From contig JBBSBL010000004.1 in assembly GCA_038251325.1 (NCBI GenBank), positions 1 through 64,000 on the forward strand: a stretch of DNA of 64,000 bases, in the 5' to 3' direction. Every line of letters starts with the position of its first letter. Position 1 is the stretch's first letter. A program made the translations under genes and the position numbers. Of this stretch, positions 50,147 through 59,418 are shown piece by piece. The notes under the pieces were generated by a model. The model was not told the origin of the DNA and did no database searches. It worked only from the letters and a program-made list of their open reading frames with translations. The stretch is from JBBSBL01 sp038251325. Its GTDB lineage: Bacteria; Actinomycetota; Thermoleophilia; Solirubrobacterales; Solirubrobacteraceae.

Positions 50147-51889
50147 ATGAGACTCCACCGAATGATGCTGGCGGCGCTCGCCGTGGCCGGCCTCGCGCTC
50201 GGCGTCGCGGCGTGCGGCGGCAGCAGCGGTAGCAGCGGCACAACGGCGGGTCAGGTCCCGACCACCCAGGACCTCGGCGGGAAGAAGGGCGGCACGCTGA
50301 AGGTGATCTCCTCCGGAGACGTCGACTACATCGACCCGGGCGCGGCCTACTACCAGTTCACCTACATGTTCACCTATCCGACCCAGCGGCCGCTCTTCTC
50401 CTTCAAGCCCGACGACGTCCTCACCGCGAGTCCCGACTTCGCCACCGCGCAGCCGAAGGTCTCCAGCGACGCCAAGACGGTGACGGTGACGACGCGCAAC
50501 GACGTCAAGTTCAGCCCCCCGGTGAACCGGATCGCCACCACCAAGGACGTGAAGTACGCGATCGAGCGCGGCTTCAAGACGAACCTCGCGAACGGGTACG
50601 CCACCGCGTACTTCGGCTCGCTGGAGGGCGCCACCGCGTTCGCGGACGGGAAGGCCTCGCAGATCACCGGCATCCAGACGCCGAACGACACGACGATCAT
50701 CTTCAAGCTCACCAAGCCGCTCGCCGGCCCGCTCGTCGGCGCGATGTCGCTGCCGCTCACGGCGCCGGTGCCGCAGGAGTACGCAGCGAAGTACGACGCG
50801 AAGAGCCCGTCCACCTACGGTCAGCATCAGGTCTCCACCGGACCCTACGTCGTCCAGAACTACCAGCCGGGCAAGGGATTCTCGCTCGTGCGCAACACGA
50901 ACTGGAACCCGGCCACCGACTACCGCAAGGCCTACCTCGACCGGATCGACGTCGACGAGGGCAACAACGACACGACGGTCGCGAGCCGGCAGATCCTCGA
51001 CGGGCAGAGCCAGGTGAGCGGCGACTTCACCCCGCCGCCTGCGGTGCTCAAGAGCACGCTGGCGAACAAGCCGGACCAGCTGCTCAACCCGCCGTCGGGC
51101 GGCAACCGCTACGTGTCGCTGAACACGACGCTCAAGCCGTTCGACAACCTCAACGTGCGCAAGGCGGTGCTCGCGGTGTTCGACCGCACGGCGATGCTGC
51201 TCACGCGCGGCGGCGAGGTGATCGGCGACGTGGCGAACCACTTCATCCCGCCGGGCCTGCCGGGCTTCGACCAGGCGGGCGGCGTGAAGGGGCCGGGCTT
51301 CGACTTCCTCGCCGACCCGAACGGCAACCCGTCGCTCGCCGCCTCCTACATGAAGAAGGGCGGCTACCCGTCGGGCAAGTACACCGGCAGCCAGGCGCTG
51401 CTGATGGTCGGGGACAGCTCGGGAGTGGCGCAGAAGGCGGCCGAGGTCGCCCAGGCGCAGTTCCAGAAGCTCGGCTTCAAGCTGAACTTCCGCCTGGTCC
51501 AGCACGACACGATGTACACGAAGTTCTGCAACGTGCCGAAGGCCGCGGTGGTGATCTGCCCCAACGTCGGCTGGCAGAAGGACTTCAACGACCCCCAGAC
51601 GATCCTCGATCCGACGTTCAACGGCGGGAACATCGTCCAGGAGAACAACTCCAACTGGCCGCAGCTCAACGACCCGCAGATCAACGCGGCGATGAACCGG
51701 GCGGCCGAGGTCGTCGGGACCCAGGCCCGCGGCGACGCCTGGGGGAAGATCGACCGGGACGTCACCGCCCAGGCGCCGGCGGTGCCGTGGGTGTGGGACA
51801 ACCAGCCGAACACCCGCTCGGCGAACGTGCAGGGCGTGATCAACAAGTCCCTCGCGCAGTGGGATTTGTCGTTCACGTCGATCAAGTAG
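50147..51889 (+). CDS. peptide ABC transporter substrate-binding lipoprotein
   Basis: 580 residues of solute-binding family 5. Lipobox GLALGVAAC with C23, Ser/Gly linker, then GGTLKVISSGDVDYIDPGAA, KDVKYAIERGFKTN, LNVRKAVLAVFDRTAM and NHFIPPGLPGF. Captures peptides or related solutes outside the membrane. AAAGGA about 8 nt before the ATG acts as ribosome-binding site. A strong hairpin follows the stop codon. Confidence 0.95.
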   Translation: MRLHRMMLAALAVAGLALGVAACGGSSGSSGTTAGQVPTTQDLGGKKGGTLKVISSGDVDYIDPGAAYYQFTYMFTYPTQRPLFSFKPDDVLTASPDFATAQPKVSSDAKTVTVTTRNDVKFSPPVNRIATTKDVKYAIERGFKTNLANGYATAYFGSLEGATAFADGKASQITGIQTPNDTTIIFKLTKPLAGPLVGAMSLPLTAPVPQEYAAKYDAKSPSTYGQHQVSTGPYVVQNYQPGKGFSLVRNTNWNPATDYRKAYLDRIDVDEGNNDTTVASRQILDGQSQVSGDFTPPPAVLKSTLANKPDQLLNPPSGGNRYVSLNTTLKPFDNLNVRKAVLAVFDRTAMLLTRGGEVIGDVANHFIPPGLPGFDQAGGVKGPGFDFLADPNGNPSLAASYMKKGGYPSGKYTGSQALLMVGDSSGVAQKAAEVAQAQFQKLGFKLNFRLVQHDTMYTKFCNVPKAAVVICPNVGWQKDFNDPQTILDPTFNGGNIVQENNSNWPQLNDPQINAAMNRAAEVVGTQARGDAWGKIDRDVTAQAPAVPWVWDNQPNTRSANVQGVINKSLAQWDLSFTSIK

Positions 51890-51897
51890 CGCGGCCG

Positions 51898-51928
51898 GCT
51901 CCCCGCCCCGCCCGCCGGGGCGGGGAGC
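51898..51928 (+). terminator. strong hairpin between binding-protein and permease genes
   Basis: Perfect 12-bp stem GCTCCCCGCCCC / GGGGCGGGGAGC with a 7-nt loop, 8 bp after the binding-protein stop. Such intra-operon hairpins often partly terminate or stabilise the 3' end so that binding protein exceeds permease. Confidence 0.65.
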
Positions 51929-51961
51929 TTCCGCCTCCCCTCTCGTAGAGCGAAACGCCAC

Positions 51962-52924
51962 ATGGCCCGCTACATCGCCCGCCGCCTGCTCTGGGTCGTC
52001 GTGCTGCTGTTCCTGGTGAGCCTGCTCACCTTCCTCATCTTCTACGCGCTGCCCTCGGCCGACCCGGCGGCGCTGCGCGCGGGCCGTAGCGCGAACCCGA
52101 AGCTGATCGAGAGGATCCGCACCGATCTCGGGCTCGACAAGCCGCTGCTCGAGCAGTACTGGCTCTACATGAAGGCGCTGATCACGAAGTTCGACCTCGG
52201 CACGAGCTACCAGTACAACGCCCCGGTCCGCCAGCTCATCTTCGACCGCCTCCCGGCGACGATCTCGCTCGCGGTCGGCGCCGCCATCCTGTGGCTCGTG
52301 ATGGGGGTGGGCGTCGGAATCATCGCCGCCCTGCGCCGCCGCTCGGTGCTCGACCGCACGACGATGGGGCTCGCGCTGTTCGGCATCTCGGCGCCGGTCT
52401 ACTTCCTCGGCCTCGTCGCGCTCTACCTGTTCGCCGACGACATCGGGGTGATCCCGCTGTTCGGCGGGTCGAACAGCTACAAGCCACTGACCGACGACCC
52501 GGCCGCGTGGCTCAACAGCTTGATTCTCCCGTGGATCGTCCTCGCCGTGAGCTTCGCCGCCTTCTACTCGCGCCTGCTCCGCGGGAACCTGATCGAGGTG
52601 ATGGGCGAGGACTACATCCGCACCGCGCGGGCCAAGGGACTCTCGGAGCGCCGCGTTGTCTTCCGCCACGGCGTCCGCTCGGCGATTACGCCGATCGTCA
52701 CGGTGTTCGGGCTCGACCTCGGCATCCTGCTCGGAGGGGCGATCCTCACCGAGACGGTGTTCAACATCCCGGGCATCGGCCGGCTCTCCTACGACGCGAT
52801 CACGCGCTCGGACCTGCCGACGATCCAGGGCACCGTCCTGCTCGGGGCCTTCTTCATCATCGTCGCCAATCTCCTCGTGGACATCGCCTACGCCTTCCTC
52901 GACCCGCGGGTTCGCTACGAATGA
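51962..52924 (+). CDS. peptide ABC permease (DppB/OppB-like)
   Basis: 320 residues. N-terminal YIARRLLWVVVLLFLVSLLT, conserved RTDLGLDKPLLEQYWLYMKA, helices through ISLAVGAAILWLVMGVGVGI and the EAA loop RTARAKGLSERRVVFRHGVR. Partner of the upstream DppC-like permease. Its stop overlaps the next gene (ATGA). Confidence 0.95.
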   Translation: MARYIARRLLWVVVLLFLVSLLTFLIFYALPSADPAALRAGRSANPKLIERIRTDLGLDKPLLEQYWLYMKALITKFDLGTSYQYNAPVRQLIFDRLPATISLAVGAAILWLVMGVGVGIIAALRRRSVLDRTTMGLALFGISAPVYFLGLVALYLFADDIGVIPLFGGSNSYKPLTDDPAAWLNSLILPWIVLAVSFAAFYSRLLRGNLIEVMGEDYIRTARAKGLSERRVVFRHGVRSAITPIVTVFGLDLGILLGGAILTETVFNIPGIGRLSYDAITRSDLPTIQGTVLLGAFFIIVANLLVDIAYAFLDPRVRYE

Positions 52925-53990
52925 CCGCGCTGCTCGAGGTCGAGGACCTCCGCGTCCGCTTCGACACCGAGGACGGCGTCGTCCACGCCGTCGACGGGAT
53001 CTCCTACACGGTGGAGGTCGGGCGGACCCTCGGCATCGTCGGGGAATCCGGCTCGGGCAAGTCCGTGGAGGCGCTCACGATCATGGGCCTCACCCGCGGG
53101 CGGCGGACCGCGATCGAGGGCGCCGCGCGGCTCGAGGGCCGCGACCTCCTCGCGGCGAGTGACGACGAGCTGCGCGCCGTCCGCGGGAACGACGTCGCGA
53201 TGATCTTCCAGGACCCGCTCTCCTCGCTGCACCCGTACTTCCGCGTGGGCAAGCAGATCGTCGAGGCGGTCCAGGCCCACCGCGACGTCTCCAAGGCGGC
53301 GGCGCGCGACCGCACGGTCGAGCTGCTCGGGCTCGTCGGCATCCCCGACCCGGCGCGCCGCGTGGACGACTTCCCGCACGAGTTCTCCGGCGGGATGCGC
53401 CAGCGGGCGATGATCGCGATGGCGCTGGCCAACGACCCGAAGCTGCTGATCGCCGACGAGCCCACCACGGCGCTCGACGTCACCGTGCAGGCCCAGATCC
53501 TCGAGTTGATGAGCCGCCTCCAGCGCGAGCTCGGGATGGCGATCATCATCATCTCCCACGACCTCGGCGTGGTGGCGGAGACGGCCGACGAGATCGCGGT
53601 CATGTACGCCGGGCGGATCGTCGAGCGCGCGCCGACGGCGACGCTGTTCTCCGCGCCGCGGCACCCCTACACCTGGGGCCTGCTGCGCTCGATCCCGCGG
53701 CTCGACGTGCCGCGGGAGGCCGACCTCGTGCCGATCGCCGGGCGGCCGCCGAGCCTCATCCAGCGGCCCTCGGGTTGCGCCTTCCACCCGCGCTGCCCCT
53801 ACGCGCTGCCCTCGCACGCCGTCACGGTGCCGCCGCTGGAGGCGATCGAGGGGGATCCGGCGCACCACGTCGCCTGCCTGCTGCCCGAGGCCGTGCGGGC
53901 CGCCGCGGAGGCGCGGCTGCGGGCGGGCGCGACGCCGCAGGAGGCGCGAGCCGCGGCCGGGGTGGATTCGCTCGAGCCGGAGCCGGCGTC

Positions 53991-53994
<4 letters not shown>
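52921..53994 (+). CDS. peptide ABC ATPase (DppD/OppD-like)
   Basis: 357 residues. Walker A GESGSGKSVEALTIMGL, Q-loop MIFQDPLSSLHPYF, signature EFSGGMRQRAMIAMALA, Walker B LLIADEPTTALDV and H-loop IISHDLGVV. C-terminal oligopeptide-transporter domain with GCAFHPRCPYAL and a later Cys, which in relatives binds an iron-sulfur cluster. Overlaps both neighbours. Confidence 0.96.
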
Positions 53995-55115
<1,121 letters not shown>

Positions 55116-55717
55116 AGCGACTCGCGGGCGAGCTCCGCGCCGGGTCCGGAGAAGAGCTTCACGTCGAGGTAGTCGCCGCGGTAGGCGTCGGGCGCCACGA
55201 GCGTGAAGCGCTCCTCGACGAGGGCGCACTGGTCCACCGCGAGGTCGGCGAGCTCGGCGGTGACGATCGCGCCGCCGTCGCTCAGCGGCCGCCCCCAGAT
55301 CAGGGTCACCTCCGCGGTGCGGCCCTCCTCGCCGCGCCACCGGGCGACCACCTCGTCGCTCAGGTCCAGTCGCCAGTCGGGGTTGCGCTCCGCGGTCTCG
55401 GAGGTGAAGTCGGCATGGGCGACGAAGTCGTCGGGCGCGCCGCCGTCGCCCTCGACGAACGAGACGTAGCCGAAGATCTCGTAACCGTTGGCGGTCGGGG
55501 CCGTGGCGGGGATGTAGGTCCGCCCGCCGTAGGTGCGGTCCGGGTACCAGGCGATCTCGCCGGGCTCGCCGACGTCCTCGCCGTCCGTGTCGATGCGCAG
55601 GCAGGCGGCGAGCAGCTCCTGGCGCAGCGTGTCGGCCCAGCGGCCGTAGGGCAGGCCCTCTTGGGGCGGCTCGGCGGCGAAGCGGGGGACGAAGCGGGAC
55701 TCGGGAGGCACGCTCCC

Positions 55718-55723
55718 AATCTA
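55718..55723 (-). promoter_or_regulatory. -10 hexamer TAGATT upstream of hypothetical gene
   Basis: Minus-strand TAGATT, 6 nt before the GTG at 55711, consistent with a leaderless transcript. Confidence 0.35.
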
Positions 55724-55789
55724 ACGGGGCCGCGTCGCGGAGCGGGTCGCGGGCTCGACCCCGGCAGCGAGGACCGCACCGTGCTGCCC

Positions 55790-56761
55790 CTACGCCGCCG
55801 CGGCCGCGCGCGCCCCGAGGCGCATCGCGCGCATCTCCCCGCCGCCGGTGCCGTCGCCCTCGCGCGGCTCGGGCGCGACGGCCCGCAGGGCGGCCTCGGC
55901 GGCGGCGGTGTCCGCGCCGAGGGCGGCGAGCACGGCGCTCAGCACCGGCGCGACCGCGCGGGCGCTGCCATCGTCGATCTTGAACGCCGCGCCCCGGCCA
56001 TCGGGGAAGGCGAGTGCGCACACGCTCTCCGCGCCGTCCTTCGCGAGCAGCCCGGGCACGTTGGCCATGTAGGCCGTGACGATCCGGCGCGGGCCGCCGA
56101 CCCACGCCGGGTGGTCGCGCATCGCCGCGGCCACCACCGACTCGGCGCCGTCGCCCGCGGAGCCGATCGTCCGGTAGGCGCGCGCGAGGCCGACCAACGA
56201 GACGGCGTGGATCGGCGCCCCGCAGCCGTCGACCCCGACGTGCGCGGGCGTCTCTCCGGTGAGGTCGGCCACGGTCTCGGAGATCTGGACCTGGAGCGGA
56301 TGCCCGGGCTCGAGGTACCCCTCGGTCGGCCAGCCCCGACCGACGCAGGTGAGGAGCATCGCCGCGTGCTTCCCCGAGCAGTTGTTGGCGATCCGCGTCG
56401 CCTCGCCGCCGTCGCGCACGACCTCCCAGCGGCGGCGCTCGTCGAGCGGCAGCGCGGGAGTGTTGCCCAGCGCGCCCTCCGAGAGCCCGGCGCGGCCGAG
56501 GATCCGGCGCACGCCGTCCTCGTGGAAGGAGTCGCCGGCATGGCTGGAGCAGGCCAGGGCCATGAGCTCGCCGGGCAGCTCGAGCCCGGCGCGCACCATC
56601 GCCACGCCCTGGAGCGGCTTGGTGCAGGAGCGGGGGAAGACCGGCGCGGAGGGGTCGCCGACGGTGAAGCCGGGCGCGCCGCCCGCGCCCGTCGCAACGA
56701 CCGATCCGTGGTGGCGGCTCTCGACCACCCCGGAGCGCAGGACCTCGCAGAGCACGCTCAC
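55790..56761 (-). CDS. asparaginase (PF06089-type, type II-like)
   Basis: 323 residues. Pattern of the asparaginase family distinct from AnsA/AnsB: SRHHGSVVATG, FPRSCTKPLQGVAMV, ACSSHAGDSFHEDGVRRIL, RIANNCSGKHAAMLLTCVG, GVDGCGAPIHAVSLVGLARA and ANVPGLLAKDGAESV. Hydrolyses L-asparagine. GTG start. Lies 30 bp downstream of dtd in the same direction, in a five-gene run from the TlpA-like gene. Confidence 0.9.
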   Translation of the reverse strand: MSVLCEVLRSGVVESRHHGSVVATGAGGAPGFTVGDPSAPVFPRSCTKPLQGVAMVRAGLELPGELMALACSSHAGDSFHEDGVRRILGRAGLSEGALGNTPALPLDERRRWEVVRDGGEATRIANNCSGKHAAMLLTCVGRGWPTEGYLEPGHPLQVQISETVADLTGETPAHVGVDGCGAPIHAVSLVGLARAYRTIGSAGDGAESVVAAAMRDHPAWVGGPRRIVTAYMANVPGLLAKDGAESVCALAFPDGRGAAFKIDDGSARAVAPVLSAVLAALGADTAAAEAALRAVAPEPREGDGTGGGEMRAMRLGARAAAAA

Positions 56762-56791
56762 GACCGGCTCGCTTCCGCCATGCCCTTGATC

Positions 56792-57235
56792 CTACGCCGG
56801 GCCTCCGCCGTCGGCGGCGGGTGAGGCGAGCAGCAGCGTGACCGGCCCGTCGTTCACGAGCTCGACCTCCATGTCGGCGCCGAAGGTGCCCGTCCGGGCG
56901 CCGAGCGCGGCGGCGAAGCGCTCGTACAGCGGCTCGGCCTGCTCCGGTGGGGCCGCCGCCGCCCAGCTCGGCCGGTTGCCGCGGCGCGTGTCGCCGTAGA
57001 GCGTGAACTGGCTCACCACGAGCGCCTCGCGCTCGCCGAGCGGGGCGTTCATCGAGCCGCCGGTGTCGGGGAAGACGCGCAGCGCGCGGACCTTGGCGGC
57101 GAGCCGGTCGGCGTCGGCGGGTGTGTCGGCGTGGGCGATCCCGAGCAGCACGAGCAGGCCCGGCCCGATGGCGGCCACCTCGACCCCCTCGACCCGGACG
57201 GCCGCGCGGGTGACCCGCTGGACGAGCGCCCGCAC
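56792..57235 (-). CDS. dtd: D-aminoacyl-tRNA deacylase
   Basis: 147 residues, usual length. Removes D-amino acids (and glycine from mischarged tRNA-Ala). Catalytic motifs SQFTLYGDTRRGNRPSW and the cross-subunit VELVNDGPVTLLL (normally NxGPVT; here N-D-G-P). N-terminal MRALVQRVTRAAVRV is standard. GTG start, 4 bp after the GalT-like gene. Confidence 0.95.
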   Translation of the reverse strand: MRALVQRVTRAAVRVEGVEVAAIGPGLLVLLGIAHADTPADADRLAAKVRALRVFPDTGGSMNAPLGEREALVVSQFTLYGDTRRGNRPSWAAAAPPEQAEPLYERFAAALGARTGTFGADMEVELVNDGPVTLLLASPAADGGGPA

Positions 57236-57239
57236 CGGC

Positions 57240-58229
57240 TCACTCCGGGGTCGCGTCGCGCAGCTCGGCGGCCGCGATCTCCGGCGGGACGATGTTGAGC
57301 CCGGTCCCCGTGCCGAGCTCCAGCCCGGCGAGGTGGGCGAGGCGGGGCATTACGTCGATCCGCCAGCAGAACGCCTCGGCGCCGCGCGGCGCGGTGCGTA
57401 CCCAGAGGTTGAGCGGCGGGCTCGCGCCGTGCACGGCGGCGAGGCGCCGCAGGCCCTCGTGCAGGAGCGCGGCCCCGAGCGGGCCGTCGTCCTCGACGCG
57501 GGCGCGCGGCCGCCGGGGCGCGAGCACGAGCTGGAAGGGGACCCGCGAGGCCCACGGTGCGATGAGCACGGCCTCGTCGTCCACCGCGACGAGCCGCGCG
57601 CGGCGGCGGACCTCCTCCTGGACCAGGTCCCCGAGCAGGTTCCCGCCCGTCGTGCGGGTCGCGTAGGCGCCGAAGCGCTCGCGCTCGCGGGCGATCGCCG
57701 CGGGGACGCCCGGGAGCGCGTAGAGCTGGGCGTGGGTGTGGGGAAGCGAGGCGCCGGCCGTCCGGCCCTCGTTCACGCTGACGTGGACGCACGCGGCGCC
57801 GGCGTGCGCGCGCATGCGCTCCCGCCACATCTCCATGGCCGCCGCCAGCTGGTCCACCGGAAGCTCCGCCAGCGCCTGCGCGGGCTGCGGAGCGTTGACG
57901 ATCACCTCGTGGTGGCCGCGCGCCGCCTCGGCGAAGAAGAGGTCCGGCGCGGCGTCGGGCCCGGGGTCCTCGGCCTCCGCCCGCAGCGCCGGGTAGAGGT
58001 TCGGCACGACGCGCACCGTCCAGCCCGGGCCGTCGGCGGAGCCGCCCCCGGGTCGCACCGCGGCGACCTCCGGCGGCGTGCGGTCCTCGTGACCCGCGGC
58101 GAACGGGTCGCGGTCGGGGTCGATCGCGGGGGGAGGGCTGAGCGGGGGACGGGCCCCCGGCCGGCCGGCGCGCTCGGAGGCGACGATCGTGCGGTACCCG
58201 GTGAGCGGGTCCACCCGGATCTCAGGCAA
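57240..58229 (-). CDS. galT: galactose-1-phosphate uridylyltransferase-like (HIT superfamily)
   Basis: 329 residues from TTG 58229 (LPEIRVDPLTGYRTIV is the family start); the TTG overlaps the GNAT stop. WTVRVVPNLYPAL, GHHEVIVNAP and nucleophile motif SLPHTHAQLYALP (HxHxQ) match GalT. The N-terminal zinc knuckle, CPFCPG-E in the family, reads DPFAAGHE here: both cysteines are gone. Transfers UMP between UDP-glucose and a hexose phosphate, or a related nucleotidyl transfer; exact substrate uncertain. Confidence 0.83.
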   Translation of the reverse strand: MPEIRVDPLTGYRTIVASERAGRPGARPPLSPPPAIDPDRDPFAAGHEDRTPPEVAAVRPGGGSADGPGWTVRVVPNLYPALRAEAEDPGPDAAPDLFFAEAARGHHEVIVNAPQPAQALAELPVDQLAAAMEMWRERMRAHAGAACVHVSVNEGRTAGASLPHTHAQLYALPGVPAAIARERERFGAYATRTTGGNLLGDLVQEEVRRRARLVAVDDEAVLIAPWASRVPFQLVLAPRRPRARVEDDGPLGAALLHEGLRRLAAVHGASPPLNLWVRTAPRGAEAFCWRIDVMPRLAHLAGLELGTGTGLNIVPPEIAAAELRDATPE

Positions 58230-58683
58230 GCCGCTTCTCCATGGCCACGTGCTCGATCCCGGCCTCCCAGAAGCGCGCGCCCCGTGCGCGGTAGCCCGCG
58301 GCGTCGTAGAGGCCCCGCGCGTACACCTGCGCGTGGAGCACGACCCGCCGGGCGCCCGCGGCCCGACCCTCGTCGTCGGCCGCGAGCAGGAGCGCGCGCG
58401 CGATCCCGCGACGGCGGGCAACGGAGTCGACCGCAAGGCGGCTGAACTGGACGGTGCGCCCGCTGAAGCAGAGCCGGCAGGTCCCGACGATCTCGCCGCC
58501 GTCGGTGGCGACGAGATGCAGCGCGTCCTCGTCCCGACCGTCGACCTCCTCGGCCTCCGGCACGCCCTGCTCCTCGACGAACACCCGCCGGCGCAGCGCG
58601 ATCGCCGCCTCCCGCTCCACCGCGCCGCGCGCCCGCCGGACCTCCACCTCGCCCGGGAGCGGACCGGCCGCGGCGGCCGTCAT
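58222..58683 (-). CDS. GNAT-family N-acetyltransferase (ElaA/YitI-like)
   Basis: 153 residues. AIALRRRVFVEEQGVPEAEE at the start, VGTCRLCFSGRTVQFSRLAV and the acetyl-CoA loop VARRRGIARALLLAADDEGR, then LHAQVYARGLYDAAGYRARG, typical of the ElaA/YitI branch. Target unknown. ATG overlaps the stop of the TlpA-like gene; its own end overlaps galT. Confidence 0.88.
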   Translation of the reverse strand: MTAAAAGPLPGEVEVRRARGAVEREAAIALRRRVFVEEQGVPEAEEVDGRDEDALHLVATDGGEIVGTCRLCFSGRTVQFSRLAVDSVARRRGIARALLLAADDEGRAAGARRVVLHAQVYARGLYDAAGYRARGARFWEAGIEHVAMEKRLA

Positions 58684-59258
58684 GCGCCGAGGTAGCGGCG
58701 CACGTCGCGGGTGAGGTCCGCCTCGCTCGCGTAGGGCCCCTGGTGAAGGAACGCGGTGCGGCCGCGCGCGTCGACGAAGGCCGTGTAGGGCAGGCCGAGC
58801 GGGCGGCCGAAGCGCGTCGCGATCTTCCGGTCGGGATCGTCGTAGCTCGGGTAGGCGACCCGGTGGTCGCGCAGGAAGGCGAGGCCCTTGGAGGCCGAGT
58901 CCTGGGTCAGCAGCCCGAGGAAGCCGACCCGCCGGCCCAGCGCCACCGACGCGTGCCCGAGCGCGGGGAACTCGAACCGGCACGGCCCGCACCACGAGGC
59001 CCAGGCGTTGACGACGACGGGATGGCCGCGCAGGGCGCGGAGCCGAGCGTCGAACGCGGCGGGCCCGCCGGAGAGGATCGTGTTCGCCTGGCGGTGCAGC
59101 GCGGCGAGCGCCGGGGGCGACCCGGCGAGGCCCGCGCGGATCTGCGCCGGGGTGGGCCCGGGGTCCTTCGAGTCGCCGCCACCGCAGCCGGCGGCGAGGA
59201 GGAGCGCGAGCACCGCGAGGGCGGCGGGCATCCGGCGGGGGGCGCGACGGAGACGCAT
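58680..59258 (-). CDS. TlpA/ResA-like thioredoxin lipoprotein
   Basis: 192 residues. Signal peptide with lipobox LLLAAGC (C25), then a thioredoxin fold with active site WCGPC (C90, C93) in VVNAWASWCGPCRFEFPALG, and cis-Pro region GLPYTAFVDARGR. Membrane-anchored thiol-disulfide reductase outside the cell, for example in cytochrome c maturation. ATG 59258 chosen over a start 30 bp upstream because it begins the signal peptide. Starts a five-gene run to asparaginase. Confidence 0.92.
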   Translation of the reverse strand: MRLRRAPRRMPAALAVLALLLAAGCGGGDSKDPGPTPAQIRAGLAGSPPALAALHRQANTILSGGPAAFDARLRALRGHPVVVNAWASWCGPCRFEFPALGHASVALGRRVGFLGLLTQDSASKGLAFLRDHRVAYPSYDDPDRKIATRFGRPLGLPYTAFVDARGRTAFLHQGPYASEADLTRDVRRYLGA

Positions 59259-59271
59259 GGCCGCTGTGAGC

Positions 59272-59298
59272 TTGCCACATCGCCCCACCCGCTATCCT
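59272..59298 (+). promoter_or_regulatory. promoter of the SF2 helicase gene
   Basis: TTGCCA (59272-59277) and TATCCT (59293-59298), 15 nt apart, slightly short spacing. Start of transcription near 59305 would give a leader of about 114 nt containing three hairpins. Confidence 0.45.
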
Positions 59299-59309
59299 CC
59301 GGGGTGCCG

Positions 59310-59378
59310 GCGGGAGAGGCAGCCCCTTCGCCCTCCCGCTCCTGCCCGGCGAGGTGCCGGGCCCGGAGAGTCGCTCCG
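59310..59378 (+). promoter_or_regulatory. structured 5' leader with three tandem hairpins
   Basis: Stems: GCGGGAG / CTCCCGC (59310-59339, 16-nt interior), GCCCGGC / GCCGGGC (59344-59362, loop GAGGT) and CGGAG / CTCCG (59364-59378, loop AGTCG). They lie between the promoter and the helicase ATG at 59419. Candidate regulatory RNA; no known riboswitch recognised. GC-rich DNA folds easily, so confidence is limited. Confidence 0.35.
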
Positions 59379-59418
59379 CCCCACGGCGGCGGCTCACATC
59401 ACGATCCTCGAGCCATCG

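Noticed and set aside
59344..59378. Guanidine-III (ykkC-III) riboswitch resemblance (CGAGGTGC and CCCGG)
   Set aside because: Only short words match; the pseudoknot partner with the GACAAGACGG-like stretch is absent and the words form a simple 7-bp hairpin instead. The downstream gene is not a guanidine-related one.
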